The position numbers and the translations under genes are program-made. Under the pieces are notes generated by a model. It was not told where the DNA came from, searched no databases, and worked only from the letters and a program-made list of their open reading frames with translations. Below, in pieces: positions 1-8,483 of a stretch of 34,819 bases of DNA (position 1 is the stretch's first letter; the number at the start of each line of letters is the position of its first letter). Source of the stretch: Bacteroidota bacterium. Lineage in GTDB: Bacteria; Bacteroidota; Ignavibacteria; UBA10030; UBA8401. The stretch spans positions 1 through 34,819 of the forward strand of contig JABWAK010000032.1 in NCBI GenBank assembly GCA_013361065.1, written 5' to 3'.

Positions 1-147
1 TTCCGGCTGGTCGCAGACGGAAGGCCGGCCAGCATCATGCTCGATCCGATGTTCCTGCTGCCGGACCCGGACCGGAGCGACAATGAAGTGCCGGTATCGG
101 TCATTGATCCGAAGAATACTGCAGAAGACCAACATCCACGACAATGA
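1..147 (+). CDS. C-terminal fragment of an unidentified protein
   Basis: An open frame runs from base 1 to a TGA at 145-147 and encodes the last 48 residues of a protein whose start lies outside the window. The tail is acidic and proline-rich (for example FLLPDPDRSDNE). I do not recognise the family. The stop overlaps the start of the following histidine kinase in an ATGA arrangement (144-147), so the two are very probably translationally coupled in one operon. The product may therefore work with the two-component pair, but nothing in the fragment shows how. Confidence 0.6.
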   Translation, partial: FRLVADGRPASIMLDPMFLLPDPDRSDNEVPVSVIDPKNTAEDQHPRQ

Positions 148-1160
148 CGAAAACACCTGAACAGGAAACAGCATCGCTGCGCCGGCGGGAATATTCCGTC
201 GTGGCGCTGCTGCTGCTGCTGTATTTCGTAACAGCGATCTTCGGGCGGGGCACGTTCTGGGACTCGTACCAACCGGTCCACCTTGGCTTGATGATCATCC
301 TCTTCCCCGCCGTTGCACTGTTCCACACGTATCTTCTCGTGCCGCTGCTCCAGCGCAGGCGGTGGGTGCGGTACGGACTTTCGCTCCCGTTGCTGCTGCT
401 CGTCCCGGAAGCGCTCCGTGTTCTCGTCCTCCGCACACCGGCGTCCTCCCTGTTCGATGCAGAGAATCTTGTTATTCCCTACCTTCTCGGCATCATCGTC
501 TCCTGGCTGTTCGTTGCGGGGCGTGACTGGATCGTGCATGCCAGGATGGTGCGCACACTCAAGGAAGAGGCGATGCGGGCGGAACTGGCGTTCCTGAAGG
601 CACAGATCGCGCCGCACTTCCTCTTCAATACGCTCAATACGATGTATGCACTGGCATTGAATGAACGGGCGGAGCGGACAGCGGAAAGTATCGTGATGCT
701 GAGCGATCTGATGCGGTACAATCTACAGGACGCTCAGGCATCGGAGGTTTCCGCCAACATCGAAGCGGACTATCTGAAGAGGTATATCGCACTGCAGACA
801 CTCCGGTTCGGAGAGAACAACAGGATCGACGCCTCCATCACGGTGCCGGACGACAGCTCGCTGATCCCGTCCATCGCACCGCTGCTGCTGTTGCCGTTCG
901 TGGAGAATGTCTTCACACACGGGATGAGCACATCACAGCGGACGCAGAGCCGCATCTCGCTCCGGGTAACGGATCGGGACGTCGAGCTCATGACCGAGAA
1001 CGACATCCCCGCCGAGCAGCCCGCCGTCCTTTCGCACGGTGTCGGCACCGCCAACGTACGGAAGCGGCTCGCACTGCTCTATCCCGGACGTCACGAACTG
1101 CGTTGCGGTCCGAACAATGGACGGTATCATATGTTCCTTCATATCACATTGAGACCATGA
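144..1160 (+). CDS. LytS/YehU-type sensor histidine kinase
   Basis: This 338-residue membrane sensor kinase is expected to phosphorylate the LytTR regulator encoded just after it. The first ~130 residues hold about four hydrophobic segments (roughly 17-34, 46-66, 76-97 and 110-127). The His_kinase (PF06580) region follows, with phospho-acceptor His158 in APHFLFNTLN, then a HATPase_c domain with the N-box PFVENVFTHG and the G-box HGVGTANVRKRL. No separate periplasmic sensing domain is visible, so any signal is probably sensed in or near the membrane. The start overlaps the upstream partial gene by 4 bp and the stop overlaps the next start in ATGA (1157-1160). The ligand is unknown. Confidence 0.93.
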   Translation: MTKTPEQETASLRRREYSVVALLLLLYFVTAIFGRGTFWDSYQPVHLGLMIILFPAVALFHTYLLVPLLQRRRWVRYGLSLPLLLLVPEALRVLVLRTPASSLFDAENLVIPYLLGIIVSWLFVAGRDWIVHARMVRTLKEEAMRAELAFLKAQIAPHFLFNTLNTMYALALNERAERTAESIVMLSDLMRYNLQDAQASEVSANIEADYLKRYIALQTLRFGENNRIDASITVPDDSSLIPSIAPLLLLPFVENVFTHGMSTSQRTQSRISLRVTDRDVELMTENDIPAEQPAVLSHGVGTANVRKRLALLYPGRHELRCGPNNGRYHMFLHITLRP

Positions 1161-1858
1161 TCACCTGTATCGCTGTAGACGATGAACCGAAGGCGCTGGA
1201 GGTCATCCGGCACCATGCATCCAAGATCGAACGGTTGGACCTGCGCGGAACATTCACCGATCCGCTTGCTGCGCTGCAGCATCTGCACGCCGAACCGGTC
1301 CAGCTGCTGCTGCTGGACATCGACATGCCGGAGATGAACGGGATGGTATTCATGAAACAGCTGAAGGACCCTCCGCTGGTCATCTTCACCACGGCGCACC
1401 GTGAGTACGCGCTGGACGGTTATTCCGTAGAAGCGGTCGATTTTCTGTTGAAACCATTCACCGCGGCACAGCTGCTGGCAGCGGTCATGAAAGCGGAGAA
1501 ACGATCGTCCGACACGGCTGTGTCCGGCGGTGACTTTTTCTTCGTCAATACCGGGAATCAGAAGAGAAGACTGATGTACAGCGATGTGCAGTTGGTAGAG
1601 GCGGAAGGGAATTATGTGGTGTATAAGGCAGGCAAAGAGCGTGTGCTGGTCCGTGCATCTGTTGCGGAGACGATCGCCGCGCTGCCGTCGTCGCAGTTCG
1701 TGCAGATCCACCGTTCTACCATCATCTCACTGCGGCACATCGATAAGGTGGAGGACAACCATGTCTTTATCGGCGCGGAACGCCGGTCGATCAGCGCAAC
1801 ATATCGGGCGGCATTCTATGACCGTCTGAGATCGCTGCAGTTACCGGGAGGTCACTAG
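1157..1858 (+). CDS. LytTR-family response regulator
   Basis: This is a 233-residue DNA-binding response regulator. The N-terminal receiver domain (about 1-120) has the acidic pair Asp8/Asp9, phospho-acceptor Asp54 in LLLDIDMPEMNG, and the conserved Lys in FLLKPF. The C-terminal LytTR domain (about 133-230) contains the typical stretches VEAEGNYVVY and FVQIHRSTIISL. An in-frame ATG at 1103 lies inside the kinase gene, but the ATG at 1157 fits the family start (MITCIAVDDE) and overlaps the kinase stop by 4 bp, so I chose it. The 3' end overlaps the 3' end of the convergent thrB by 18 bp. Targets are unknown; such pairs often act on nearby or cell-envelope genes. Confidence 0.93.
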   Translation: MITCIAVDDEPKALEVIRHHASKIERLDLRGTFTDPLAALQHLHAEPVQLLLLDIDMPEMNGMVFMKQLKDPPLVIFTTAHREYALDGYSVEAVDFLLKPFTAAQLLAAVMKAEKRSSDTAVSGGDFFFVNTGNQKRRLMYSDVQLVEAEGNYVVYKAGKERVLVRASVAETIAALPSSQFVQIHRSTIISLRHIDKVEDNHVFIGAERRSISATYRAAFYDRLRSLQLPGGH

Positions 1859-2743
1859 CTGCGCACCTGTATTCTCGACAGCCATCACTTCCGCTGTCGC
1901 CGCTTGTCCGTTCTTCCGGAATGCGGTCACCATCGCATCGGCGATCCGCTGCTGGTCCGCTGTCGCGAACGCGAACACCGTCGGACCCGCCCCGCTGATG
2001 TTGAACGATAACGCCCCTGCCTCCAGTGCGGCGTTCTTGACATCGGCATATCCCGGGATGAGTGTAGCGCGGTACTGCTCATGCAGACGTTCTGCGGTGA
2101 CATACCGGAGCGCCTCATAGTTCCCGTTCATCATCGCCGCCACGAGCGACGCGGCATTCTCGATGTTCGTGACGGCATCCTTCAGCGGGACCTGCTGCGG
2201 CAGGATCTTGCGCGCTTCCTTGGTCTGCACCTGAAAATGGGGTGAACAGGCCACAACGGACAGTGCAGTGCCGATCCTGACGCTCGTACAATGGACCTTC
2301 CGTTGCGCATCGAAACAATTGATGGTGAGTCCGCCGAACAGCGCCGCCGAGACATTGTCCGGATGCCCTTCGATGCCGACCGCAACATCCAGCATGTCAT
2401 CCTTCGACAGCCCGCCCTCCAGCACTTCGTTCGCCAGAAAGACCCCGCCCGCGATCGCTGCGCCGCTTCCGCCGAGTCCGCCGTAGGCCGGAATGCCGTT
2501 CTTCAGATGCAGATGGAGCGCCGGCAGCGGTTTTCCAAGTTTCTGTGCGGTGATCACCATCGCCTGGTGGACCAGATTCGTGGCATCCGTTGCGATGTGT
2601 TCCCGTCCATTCCCTTCCACGGTGATGCGCAGTTGCTCCGCTTCTTCCGCCGAAAGATGAAGGTAACGGTCCAGTGCCAGTCCGAGCGTGTCGAAGCCGG
2701 GGCCGAGATTGGAAGTAGAACAAGGAACTTTAATAGAAATCAT
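1841..2743 (-). CDS. thrB: Homoserine kinase
   Basis: This 300-residue GHMP-family kinase phosphorylates L-homoserine with ATP to O-phosphohomoserine, the substrate of threonine synthase. The N-terminus VPCSTSNLGPGFDTLG and the ATP-binding glycine-rich loop AYGGLGGSGAA (about 86-96) identify it, and FNISGAGPTVFAF is the C-terminal GHMP motif. It is the last gene of the long minus-strand amino acid block and follows thrC. The ATG at 2741-2743 has no clear Shine-Dalgarno sequence; the region before it is the AT-rich repeat spacer. The last 18 bp overlap the convergent response regulator gene, and there is no room for a terminator between them. Confidence 0.95.
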   Translation of the reverse strand: MISIKVPCSTSNLGPGFDTLGLALDRYLHLSAEEAEQLRITVEGNGREHIATDATNLVHQAMVITAQKLGKPLPALHLHLKNGIPAYGGLGGSGAAIAGGVFLANEVLEGGLSKDDMLDVAVGIEGHPDNVSAALFGGLTINCFDAQRKVHCTSVRIGTALSVVACSPHFQVQTKEARKILPQQVPLKDAVTNIENAASLVAAMMNGNYEALRYVTAERLHEQYRATLIPGYADVKNAALEAGALSFNISGAGPTVFAFATADQQRIADAMVTAFRKNGQAATAEVMAVENTGAQLVTSR

Positions 2744-2761
2744 AATTCATTGCAATATTGT

Positions 2762-2812
2762 CAGGATTACAAGATTGCACAACAATTTTGTAATCCTGCA
2801 ATCTTGTAATCA
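2762..2812. repeat. thrC-thrB spacer: octad tract with alternative hairpins
   Basis: The spacer is built from degenerate 8-base words such as gattacaa, gattgcac, tgtaatcc, tgcaatct and tgtaatca. Two perfect inverted repeats compete for the same bases: an 11-bp one (2762-2772 with 2788-2798) and a 15-bp one (2765-2779 with 2797-2811). The right arm reaches into the thrC stop codon. There is no T-run, so an intrinsic terminator is unlikely; mRNA processing, end protection or plain repeat expansion are possible. Confidence 0.7.
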
Positions 2813-4087
2813 GAGAAAGTTTTTTAACTCATTTATGCTTGCTTTTATTTCATGCGGCGGATTCGCATGCTCTGTCTTTTTATTGAAATGATAATCCACG
2901 ATCACCTGCGGATCCTTCAGGATGTTCCCCGTCAGAATACCGACCACGGTCTCATTCGGTTTGATCTCGCCGGAGGCAATGAGTTTTTTGATCCCCGCTA
3001 CGGTCGCACACGATGCCGGTTCTGCACCGATGCCGGCAGCATCAACGCGCGCTTTCGCTTCCAGGATCTCCTCATCCGTCACCGTCTCCACGATACCGTT
3101 CGTCCATTTCAGTGCGCGGACCGCTTTGGGATAGTTCACCGGGTCGCCGATCTTGATGGCGGTGGCGATCGTATCGGCTTTCTCCGTCTTCAGTGATGTG
3201 AAGCCGTTCTTATACGCTTTGTAGAACGGACTCGCCCCTTCCGCCTGGATCACCGCGAAGCGCGGCATCCGGTCGATGAATCCCAATTGATGTGCTTCAT
3301 GCAGTGCTTTACCGAACGCGCTCGTGTTGCCGAGGTTCCCGCCCGGGAAGACGATCCAGTCCGGCACCTGCCAGTTCCGCTGCAGCAGGATCTCCCAGAT
3401 GATGGTCTTCTGCCCTTCCAGCCGGAACGGGTTGATGGAATTGAGCGGATAGGCGGAGAGTTTCTCCTGCGCTTCACGGATCATACGCATGCAGTCATCA
3501 AAATCGCCGTTCACCACGAGCGTCTTCGTGCCGTACGCAAGTGCCTGCGAGATCTTGCCGACCGCCACGTTCCCTTTCGGGATAAGGACGATGCCGGTCA
3601 GATCCGCTTCGGACGCGTATGCTGCGAGTGACGCGGAGGTGTTGCCGGTGGAAGCGCAGGTGACCGCTTTCTGCTGCAAGTGCTTCGCCATGGTGATGGC
3701 GACGGTCATGCCGCGATCTTTAAATGAGCCGGTCGGATTCTCTCCTTCATGCTTCAAAAAGAACTTGTCGCTGTTCAATCCGAGCCACGAAGAGATCTTC
3801 TTGCTGCGGTAGAGACGGGTGTTCCCCTCCTGTTTGGAAACGACCTCCTGGTCGGGGATGGACGGCAGCACCAGCTCCTTGAAATGCCACACTCCGCCGG
3901 TCGGCTGGCCGTTCAGCAGCGCGCGTTTCTGCGAGAAATACTCTTTGGAAAGTCCGAACTGCTTCTTCAGTCCTTCCAGATCGTGCTGAACATCCAGCAG
4001 CTCACCGTTGTCCGCAGTGAAGCGGACTTCGTTGAGCGGATATTCTTTCCCGCTGTCAATGCTTTTTAAGAGAGATGTCATAGTCAT
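2810..4087 (-). CDS. thrC: Threonine synthase
   Basis: This PLP enzyme converts O-phosphohomoserine to L-threonine. With the start at 4087 it has 425 residues. The PLP lysine is Lys123 in ENPTGSFKDRGM, and TCASTGNTSASLAAYAS is the phosphate-binding neighbourhood. I chose the ATG at 4085-4087 because a GGAAAA stretch precedes it; an in-frame ATG at 4118-4120 would add 11 residues (MNHRLNGKNNN) that look like translated spacer. It lies between the rof-like gene and thrB and forms the threonine branch with lysC upstream. No homoserine dehydrogenase or aspartate semialdehyde dehydrogenase gene is in the window. Confidence 0.94.
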   Translation of the reverse strand: MTMTSLLKSIDSGKEYPLNEVRFTADNGELLDVQHDLEGLKKQFGLSKEYFSQKRALLNGQPTGGVWHFKELVLPSIPDQEVVSKQEGNTRLYRSKKISSWLGLNSDKFFLKHEGENPTGSFKDRGMTVAITMAKHLQQKAVTCASTGNTSASLAAYASEADLTGIVLIPKGNVAVGKISQALAYGTKTLVVNGDFDDCMRMIREAQEKLSAYPLNSINPFRLEGQKTIIWEILLQRNWQVPDWIVFPGGNLGNTSAFGKALHEAHQLGFIDRMPRFAVIQAEGASPFYKAYKNGFTSLKTEKADTIATAIKIGDPVNYPKAVRALKWTNGIVETVTDEEILEAKARVDAAGIGAEPASCATVAGIKKLIASGEIKPNETVVGILTGNILKDPQVIVDYHFNKKTEHANPPHEIKASINELKNFL

Positions 4088-4105
4088 GTTGTTGTTTTTT
4101 CCATT

Positions 4106-4137
4106 GAGCCGATGATTCAATGAATCAATAATCCAAT
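4106..4137. repeat. Degenerate 8-bp tandem words upstream of thrC
   Basis: Four consecutive octads are gagccgat, gattcaat, gaatcaat and aatccaat. The words gattcaat/gaatcaat resemble those in the leuB-proC spacer at 6926-6961. A small palindrome (tgattca-a-tgaatca) is embedded. No function is evident. Confidence 0.65.
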
Positions 4138-4156
4138 AGATACACTTTTATTTTAC

Positions 4157-4393
4157 TTAGCAAGAATACTTCACAGCTTCTCCGTTGATCGACACAAGAT
4201 GGTCCAACCGGATGAGCGTGCCGTTCTCCATCCGCAAGTATTCCGCCCCGTCCTTTGCGAACACATCAACGATGAGCCCGGAGGTCCGCTTCTCTTCCCC
4301 GTCATTGTACAATACTTCGCACACTGTCCGTTTCACGGCGTACGCTTCGATCTGATCGTAATAGGAACAGCCGATACTTTTGTATTTCTCCAT
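4157..4393 (-). CDS. Rof-like Rho-binding antiterminator
   Basis: This 78-residue cytoplasmic protein resembles Rof/YaeO (PF07073), which binds Rho and inhibits Rho-dependent termination. The family pattern is visible: YKSIGCSYYDQIEAYAV at the N-terminus (compare 'pI.C..YD.lE'), then strands with GLIVDVFAKDGAEYLRME and IRLDHLVSIN. The ATG at 4393 has a good Shine-Dalgarno sequence (AGAGG, 8 nt upstream). An upstream in-frame ATG at 4414 lacks one, and the open frame further upstream overlaps lysC. It starts 25 nt after the lysC stop and precedes thrC, so it probably belongs to the same transcript. The function is by family resemblance; the role in this operon is inference. Confidence 0.75.
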   Translation of the reverse strand: MEKYKSIGCSYYDQIEAYAVKRTVCEVLYNDGEEKRTSGLIVDVFAKDGAEYLRMENGTLIRLDHLVSINGEAVKYSC

Positions 4394-4418
4394 AAAAATG
4401 GCCTCTTTTTCCATCCTG

Positions 4419-5810
4419 TCAGAGATGGAACGCGTCATGCACTGCCTGGACCGCTTTTTTGGCTTCGTTCTGCTCCACCACGAACGAGATATTGAGTTCG
4501 GATGAACCCTGCGCGATGGCAATAATGTTCACATCAGCCTGCGCTACGGCGGAGAAGGTCTTGCCGGCGATCCCTTTGGAGCCGATCATCCCTTCGCCCA
4601 CCACGGCAACAATGGAGACCGGTCCGCGCATGGTGATGTCGTCGATGATCTTCTTGGCGATGTCGATGCTGAATTCCTCACGGAGCGTCTTCAATCCGTG
4701 CGCGCTGTCCTTCTTCGGGACAATGATGCACACATTGTGTTCGGACGATGCCTGCGAGATCATCATCACGTTCACCTGCGCGCGGGCGAGCGCGGTGAAG
4801 ATACGTCCGGAAACACCCGGAACGCCGATCATCCCGTTCCCTTCGATGGCGATGATCGCCAGATCGTTGATGGAGGTGACCGTCTTCGCCCAGGTGCCGC
4901 CGTTGTCCGGCGAAGCAGAGATGAGCGTGCCGTGGTGGGACGGGTTGAACGTATTCTTGATGCGGATGGGGATCTTCTTCTCGATCGCCGGAACCATCGT
5001 TTTGGGATGGATCACCTTCGCTCCGAAATAACTCATCTCCGCTGCCTCGCGGTAGGATATCTCTTTGAGCACTTTTGCACCGTTCACGTTGCGCGGATCT
5101 GCGGTCATCACACCGTCCACATCGGTCCAGATCCAGATCTCGCTGCTGTTCACCGCTGCGCCGACCACAGAACCGGTGTAGTCCGAACCGCTGCGTCCGA
5201 TGGTGGTGGTGATCCCCTCCGCTGTGGAGGCGATGAACCCGGTCACGACCGGAACGATCCCCTGCTGCACGAGCGGCACAAGGGCGGCATGGAGCGCCGG
5301 TTCGGTGACCGCAAAATCGATGTTCGCTTCGCCGAACTGGTCATCGGTCCGCACCAGCGTGCGGGCATCGATGAACTTCGCCGGTATACCGCTGTCCTCC
5401 AAAATGGTGGCGATCTGCCGGCACGAGAGGAGTTCGCCGAAGGCAGCGATGGAGTCGAGCGACCGCGGAGAGAGTTCGCGGAGGAGCGCCACGCCCTGAT
5501 AGAAGTTGGAGAGGTCGTCGATCATCTCCTGCTGTGCGGCGATGAGTGCGGCACGGCGCGGGTAATCCTGCACCAGCGTGTTGGCGATCTTCAGATGACG
5601 GTCCTGGATGGCGGCCACGGCATTGTTCACCTCACCGGTCCTTCGCTCCACCGCTTTCTGCGCAGTATCGAGCAGGACGTTCGTCAGTCCTCCCATCGCC
5701 GAAGCGACGACCACCGGCTGTTCGCCGAGGAACTGACGGACGATGGACACGACCTCTTGTAATCTTGGCACATCACCGACGGACGTGCCGCCGAATTTCA
5801 TTGTCAGCAT
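4419..5810 (-). CDS. lysC: Aspartate kinase (monofunctional)
   Basis: This 463-residue enzyme phosphorylates L-aspartate, the first step to lysine, threonine and methionine. The N-terminal motif MKFGGTSVGD (4-13) and the SGSDYTGS substrate/nucleotide segment identify the kinase domain. Two C-terminal ACT domains follow (about 310-380 and 390-460), with EGNGMIGVPGVSGRIF and VGEGMIGSKGIAGKTF. These usually give feedback control by lysine or threonine. There is no fused homoserine dehydrogenase domain. The ATG at 5808-5810 is used here; the ATG three codons later (5801) would also fit. It lies 21 bp after leuB and 25 bp before the rof-like gene, within the same transcription unit. Confidence 0.95.
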   Translation of the reverse strand: MLTMKFGGTSVGDVPRLQEVVSIVRQFLGEQPVVVASAMGGLTNVLLDTAQKAVERRTGEVNNAVAAIQDRHLKIANTLVQDYPRRAALIAAQQEMIDDLSNFYQGVALLRELSPRSLDSIAAFGELLSCRQIATILEDSGIPAKFIDARTLVRTDDQFGEANIDFAVTEPALHAALVPLVQQGIVPVVTGFIASTAEGITTTIGRSGSDYTGSVVGAAVNSSEIWIWTDVDGVMTADPRNVNGAKVLKEISYREAAEMSYFGAKVIHPKTMVPAIEKKIPIRIKNTFNPSHHGTLISASPDNGGTWAKTVTSINDLAIIAIEGNGMIGVPGVSGRIFTALARAQVNVMMISQASSEHNVCIIVPKKDSAHGLKTLREEFSIDIAKKIIDDITMRGPVSIVAVVGEGMIGSKGIAGKTFSAVAQADVNIIAIAQGSSELNISFVVEQNEAKKAVQAVHDAFHL

Positions 5811-5831
5811 TGGTATCTTCGTTCTTCGTTG

Positions 5832-6899
5832 TTATATGGATTCGATGATCTTCGCCGTCATCTCCTTCGTTCCGAGCAGCGTCATCCCTTCTGTGTGGAT
5901 ATCGCCGGTGCGGAACCCGGCGCTCAGCACCTTCTCGATGGCGTTCTCGATGGCATCGGATTCCGCGGAGAGACCGAAGGAGTACTTCAGCATCATCGCA
6001 ACGGATGCGATGGTGGCGATCGGGTTCGCTTTGTTCTGTCCGGCGATATCCGGTGCGCTGCCGTGCACCGGCTCGTACATCGCAACGGAGCCGCCGAGCG
6101 AGGCGGATGCGAGCATGCCGATGGAGCCGGTGAGCATCGCCGCCTCATCGCTCAGGATGTCGCCGAAGAGATTCTCGGTGACGATCACATCGAACTGTTT
6201 CGGATTGCGGATGAGCTGCATGGAACAGTTGTCCACATACATATGACTCAGTTCCACATCCGGGAATTCCTTCGCCGATTCGATGACCACCTTCCGCCAG
6301 AGCTGCGATGTCTCCAGCACGTTCGCCTTATCCACGGAACACACCTTTTTGGACCGCTTGCGCGCGATCTCGAAGGCGGAACGTGCGATACGCCGCACTT
6401 CGGATTCGGAATAGAGCATGGTGTTGAAGCCGACCTCTTCGCCGTTCCGCTGTTCGAACCCGCTCGGCTTCCCGAAATAGAGTCCGCCGGTCAGCTCGCG
6501 TACCACGATGATGTCCACCCCTTCCACCACTTCCTTTTTGAGGGAAGAGGCATCGACCAGTGCGGAATAGATCTTTGCCGGACGGATATTGGCGTAGAGC
6601 CCTAACTCTTTCCGGAGGCCCAATAAGGCCCGTTCCGGCTTCAAATGCTGAGGATTTGCGTCCCATTTCGGTCCCCCGACCGCCCCCAGCAGCACTGCAT
6701 CGCTCGATCTGGCGGAGGTGAGTGTCGCTTCGGGGAGCGGGATACCGGCGGCATCCAGCGCGGCGCCGCCCGCCAGTGCGAACTCGTATTCGAACTGATG
6801 ACTGAATTTCTTGGCAACAACGTTCAGGACCTGCAATGCCCCTTCAACGACCTCTTTACCGATACCGTCGCCGGGGATGACCGTGATTTTTTTATTCAT
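5832..6899 (-). CDS. leuB: 3-isopropylmalate dehydrogenase
   Basis: This 355-residue NAD-dependent enzyme oxidises and decarboxylates 3-isopropylmalate to 2-ketoisocaproate in leucine synthesis. The N-terminus [14 protein letters not shown], the substrate loop [10 protein letters not shown], and [18 protein letters not shown] near the C-terminus are diagnostic. The open frame continues 12 codons upstream (to 6935), but the ATG at 6897-6899 gives the family start, and the extension is translated spacer. No strong Shine-Dalgarno sequence is seen. It is separated from the other leu genes only by proC. Confidence 0.95.
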   Translation of the reverse strand: MNKKITVIPGDGIGKEVVEGALQVLNVVAKKFSHQFEYEFALAGGAALDAAGIPLPEATLTSARSSDAVLLGAVGGPKWDANPQHLKPERALLGLRKELGLYANIRPAKIYSALVDASSLKKEVVEGVDIIVVRELTGGLYFGKPSGFEQRNGEEVGFNTMLYSESEVRRIARSAFEIARKRSKKVCSVDKANVLETSQLWRKVVIESAKEFPDVELSHMYVDNCSMQLIRNPKQFDVIVTENLFGDILSDEAAMLTGSIGMLASASLGGSVAMYEPVHGSAPDIAGQNKANPIATIASVAMMLKYSFGLSAESDAIENAIEKVLSAGFRTGDIHTEGMTLLGTKEMTAKIIESI

Positions 6900-6925
6900 A
6901 TGAAAGATGGATGTAAAAAAAAGGA

Positions 6926-6961
6926 ATTGAATCATTGACTCATTGATTCAATGATTCAATC
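6926..6961. repeat. Degenerate 8-bp tandem words between proC and leuB
   Basis: The spacer reads as consecutive octads: attgaatc, attgactc, attgattc, aatgattc and a partial aatc. It is the clearest 8-base tract in the window and shares its word with 4106-4137. No terminator or promoter is evident in it. Confidence 0.75.
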
Positions 6962-6978
6962 TCCCGTGTTTCTTTCCA

Positions 6979-7803
6979 TTAGTTCTTGTTGATCAGTTCC
7001 GACAGCTCCTTAGAGCGCCGGGTCGCGGTCGCCACTGCATCGATGAGCATGGAGCGGAGTCCGTGCGATTCGAGTTCGTGGATGGCGTTGATGGTCGTTC
7101 CGCCCGGCGTCGTCACCTGGTCCCGCAGGATGGCCGGATGCACGTTCGATTCCTTCACCAGTTTCGCGGAGCCGAGCACCGTCTGGATGGCGAGCTTCGT
7201 GGAGATGTCGCGCGGCAGTCCCATCTTCACGCCGCCGTCGATGAGCGCTTCGATCACCATATAGATGTACGCGGGTCCGCTGCCGCTGAGTCCGGTCACG
7301 GCATCCAGATGCTGTTCGCCGACCACCACCACATCGCCGACCGCTTCGAAGATCCTGATCGCAATGTCGTGCTGCGCTGTATGCACATGCGCACCGAACG
7401 CGATGGCGGTGGAGCCGAGTCCGACCGTGGAGGCGATGTTCGGCATGCAGCGGACCACCGGCACGCTGCGTCCAATGATCTTCTCCATGGAACCGGTCGT
7501 AACGCCGGCCGCGATGGAGATGACGAGCTGTCCTTTGTGGAGCGACTTGAGCATCCCGTCCAGCACACCGCGGATCACCGAGGCCTTCACGCAGAGGATG
7601 ACGATGTCCGCATGCTTCGCCGCGTCCGCATTGTTCGTGGTGACGTTGATGCCGTACTCCGCCGCAAGTCCCTGCAGCTTCTCGATGCGCGTGCCGCTGG
7701 CGTAGATCCGTTTCGCGCCGGTCAGCTTCGCACTTAGAATGCCGCGGATGAGCGCCGTTCCCATATTGCCGGCGCCGATGATAGCGATCGATTTGTTCAG
7801 CAT
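6979..7803 (-). CDS. proC: Pyrroline-5-carboxylate reductase
   Basis: This 274-residue enzyme reduces 1-pyrroline-5-carboxylate to L-proline with NAD(P)H. A Rossmann motif opens the protein (IAIIGAGNMGTALIRG). The C-terminal family signature is the segment LSGSGPAYIYMVIEAL with TTPGGTTINAIHELE. The ATG at 7801-7803 is preceded by GAGGGAG. It lies between leuD and leuB, with repeat-bearing spacers on both sides. Proline synthesis is unrelated to leucine synthesis, but both draw on glutamate, which fits gltBD in the same block. Confidence 0.95.
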   Translation of the reverse strand: MLNKSIAIIGAGNMGTALIRGILSAKLTGAKRIYASGTRIEKLQGLAAEYGINVTTNNADAAKHADIVILCVKASVIRGVLDGMLKSLHKGQLVISIAAGVTTGSMEKIIGRSVPVVRCMPNIASTVGLGSTAIAFGAHVHTAQHDIAIRIFEAVGDVVVVGEQHLDAVTGLSGSGPAYIYMVIEALIDGGVKMGLPRDISTKLAIQTVLGSAKLVKESNVHPAILRDQVTTPGGTTINAIHELESHGLRSMLIDAVATATRRSKELSELINKN

Positions 7804-7849
7804 TGCTCCCTCATGATCGTTGTCCTCCCTTCACCCTCTTCCCTCCCAT

Positions 7850-7877
7850 TTCACTTTTAACTTTTGACTTTTGACTT
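7850..7877. repeat. 7-bp tandem words between leuD and proC
   Basis: Four consecutive heptads are ttcactt, ttaactt, ttgactt and ttgactt, followed by a T-run. The same word family recurs at 14645-14672. The form resembles the heptad short tandem repeats known from filamentous cyanobacteria. Confidence 0.7.
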
Positions 7878-7881
7878 TTTT

Positions 7882-8445
7882 TTACCGTTTCAACATCCCC
7901 GACTGCCGTGCATATTCGAAGATCCCTCCGCTGCGCAGGATGTGTTCCACATCGCCGAGCGGGCTCAGCTGATATTCCTTCCCCTGTGTGCGGTTCTTCA
8001 GGATCCCTTTCGTCGTGTCCAGCTCCAGGTCATCGCCGGTGCGGACCTCTTTCACCAGCGCGTGCGTCGTTTCGAACGGGGCGATAAAGGCGCCGTCGAT
8101 GGAGTTGCGGTAGAAGATGCGCGCATAGCTCTCGGCGATCACCGCCCGGATGCCGGCCACCTGCAGGGCGAACGGTGCATGCTCACGGGACGACCCGCAG
8201 CCGAAGTTCTTGCCGCCGATGACGATGGTATACTCGCTCTGCCAGTTCCCCTCCCTGATGAACGGGATATTCCCCTGCGGCAGTCCGGATTGTTCGATCG
8301 GGACGCCGGAGAACGCGTACTTTCCGTAGTTCTTCTTCTCGTCCGGATCGTCCAGCTTGTAGACGAGGTGCGCGGCAGGGATGATCTGGTCCGTATCGAT
8401 GTCGTTGCCGAGCACGAACGCTCTTCCGGTGATGATGGCTTCCAT
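7882..8445 (-). CDS. leuD: 3-isopropylmalate dehydratase small subunit
   Basis: This 187-residue small (swivel) subunit pairs with LeuC to isomerise 2-isopropylmalate to 3-isopropylmalate. Visible motifs are GNDIDTDQIIPA near the N-terminus and NFGCGSSREHAPFAL. The open frame extends to 8511, but the ATG at 8443-8445 has an AAGGAG Shine-Dalgarno sequence 4 nt upstream and gives the family start, so I chose it. An intrinsic terminator lies between it and panD upstream, so its expression probably depends on read-through or on a promoter I cannot identify. Confidence 0.95.
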   Translation of the reverse strand: MEAIITGRAFVLGNDIDTDQIIPAAHLVYKLDDPDEKKNYGKYAFSGVPIEQSGLPQGNIPFIREGNWQSEYTIVIGGKNFGCGSSREHAPFALQVAGIRAVIAESYARIFYRNSIDGAFIAPFETTHALVKEVRTGDDLELDTTKGILKNRTQGKEYQLSPLGDVEHILRSGGIFEYARQSGMLKR

Positions 8446-8483
8446 AGTGCTCCTTGAACTGTGAAATTCCGTGCGGTAGAAAT

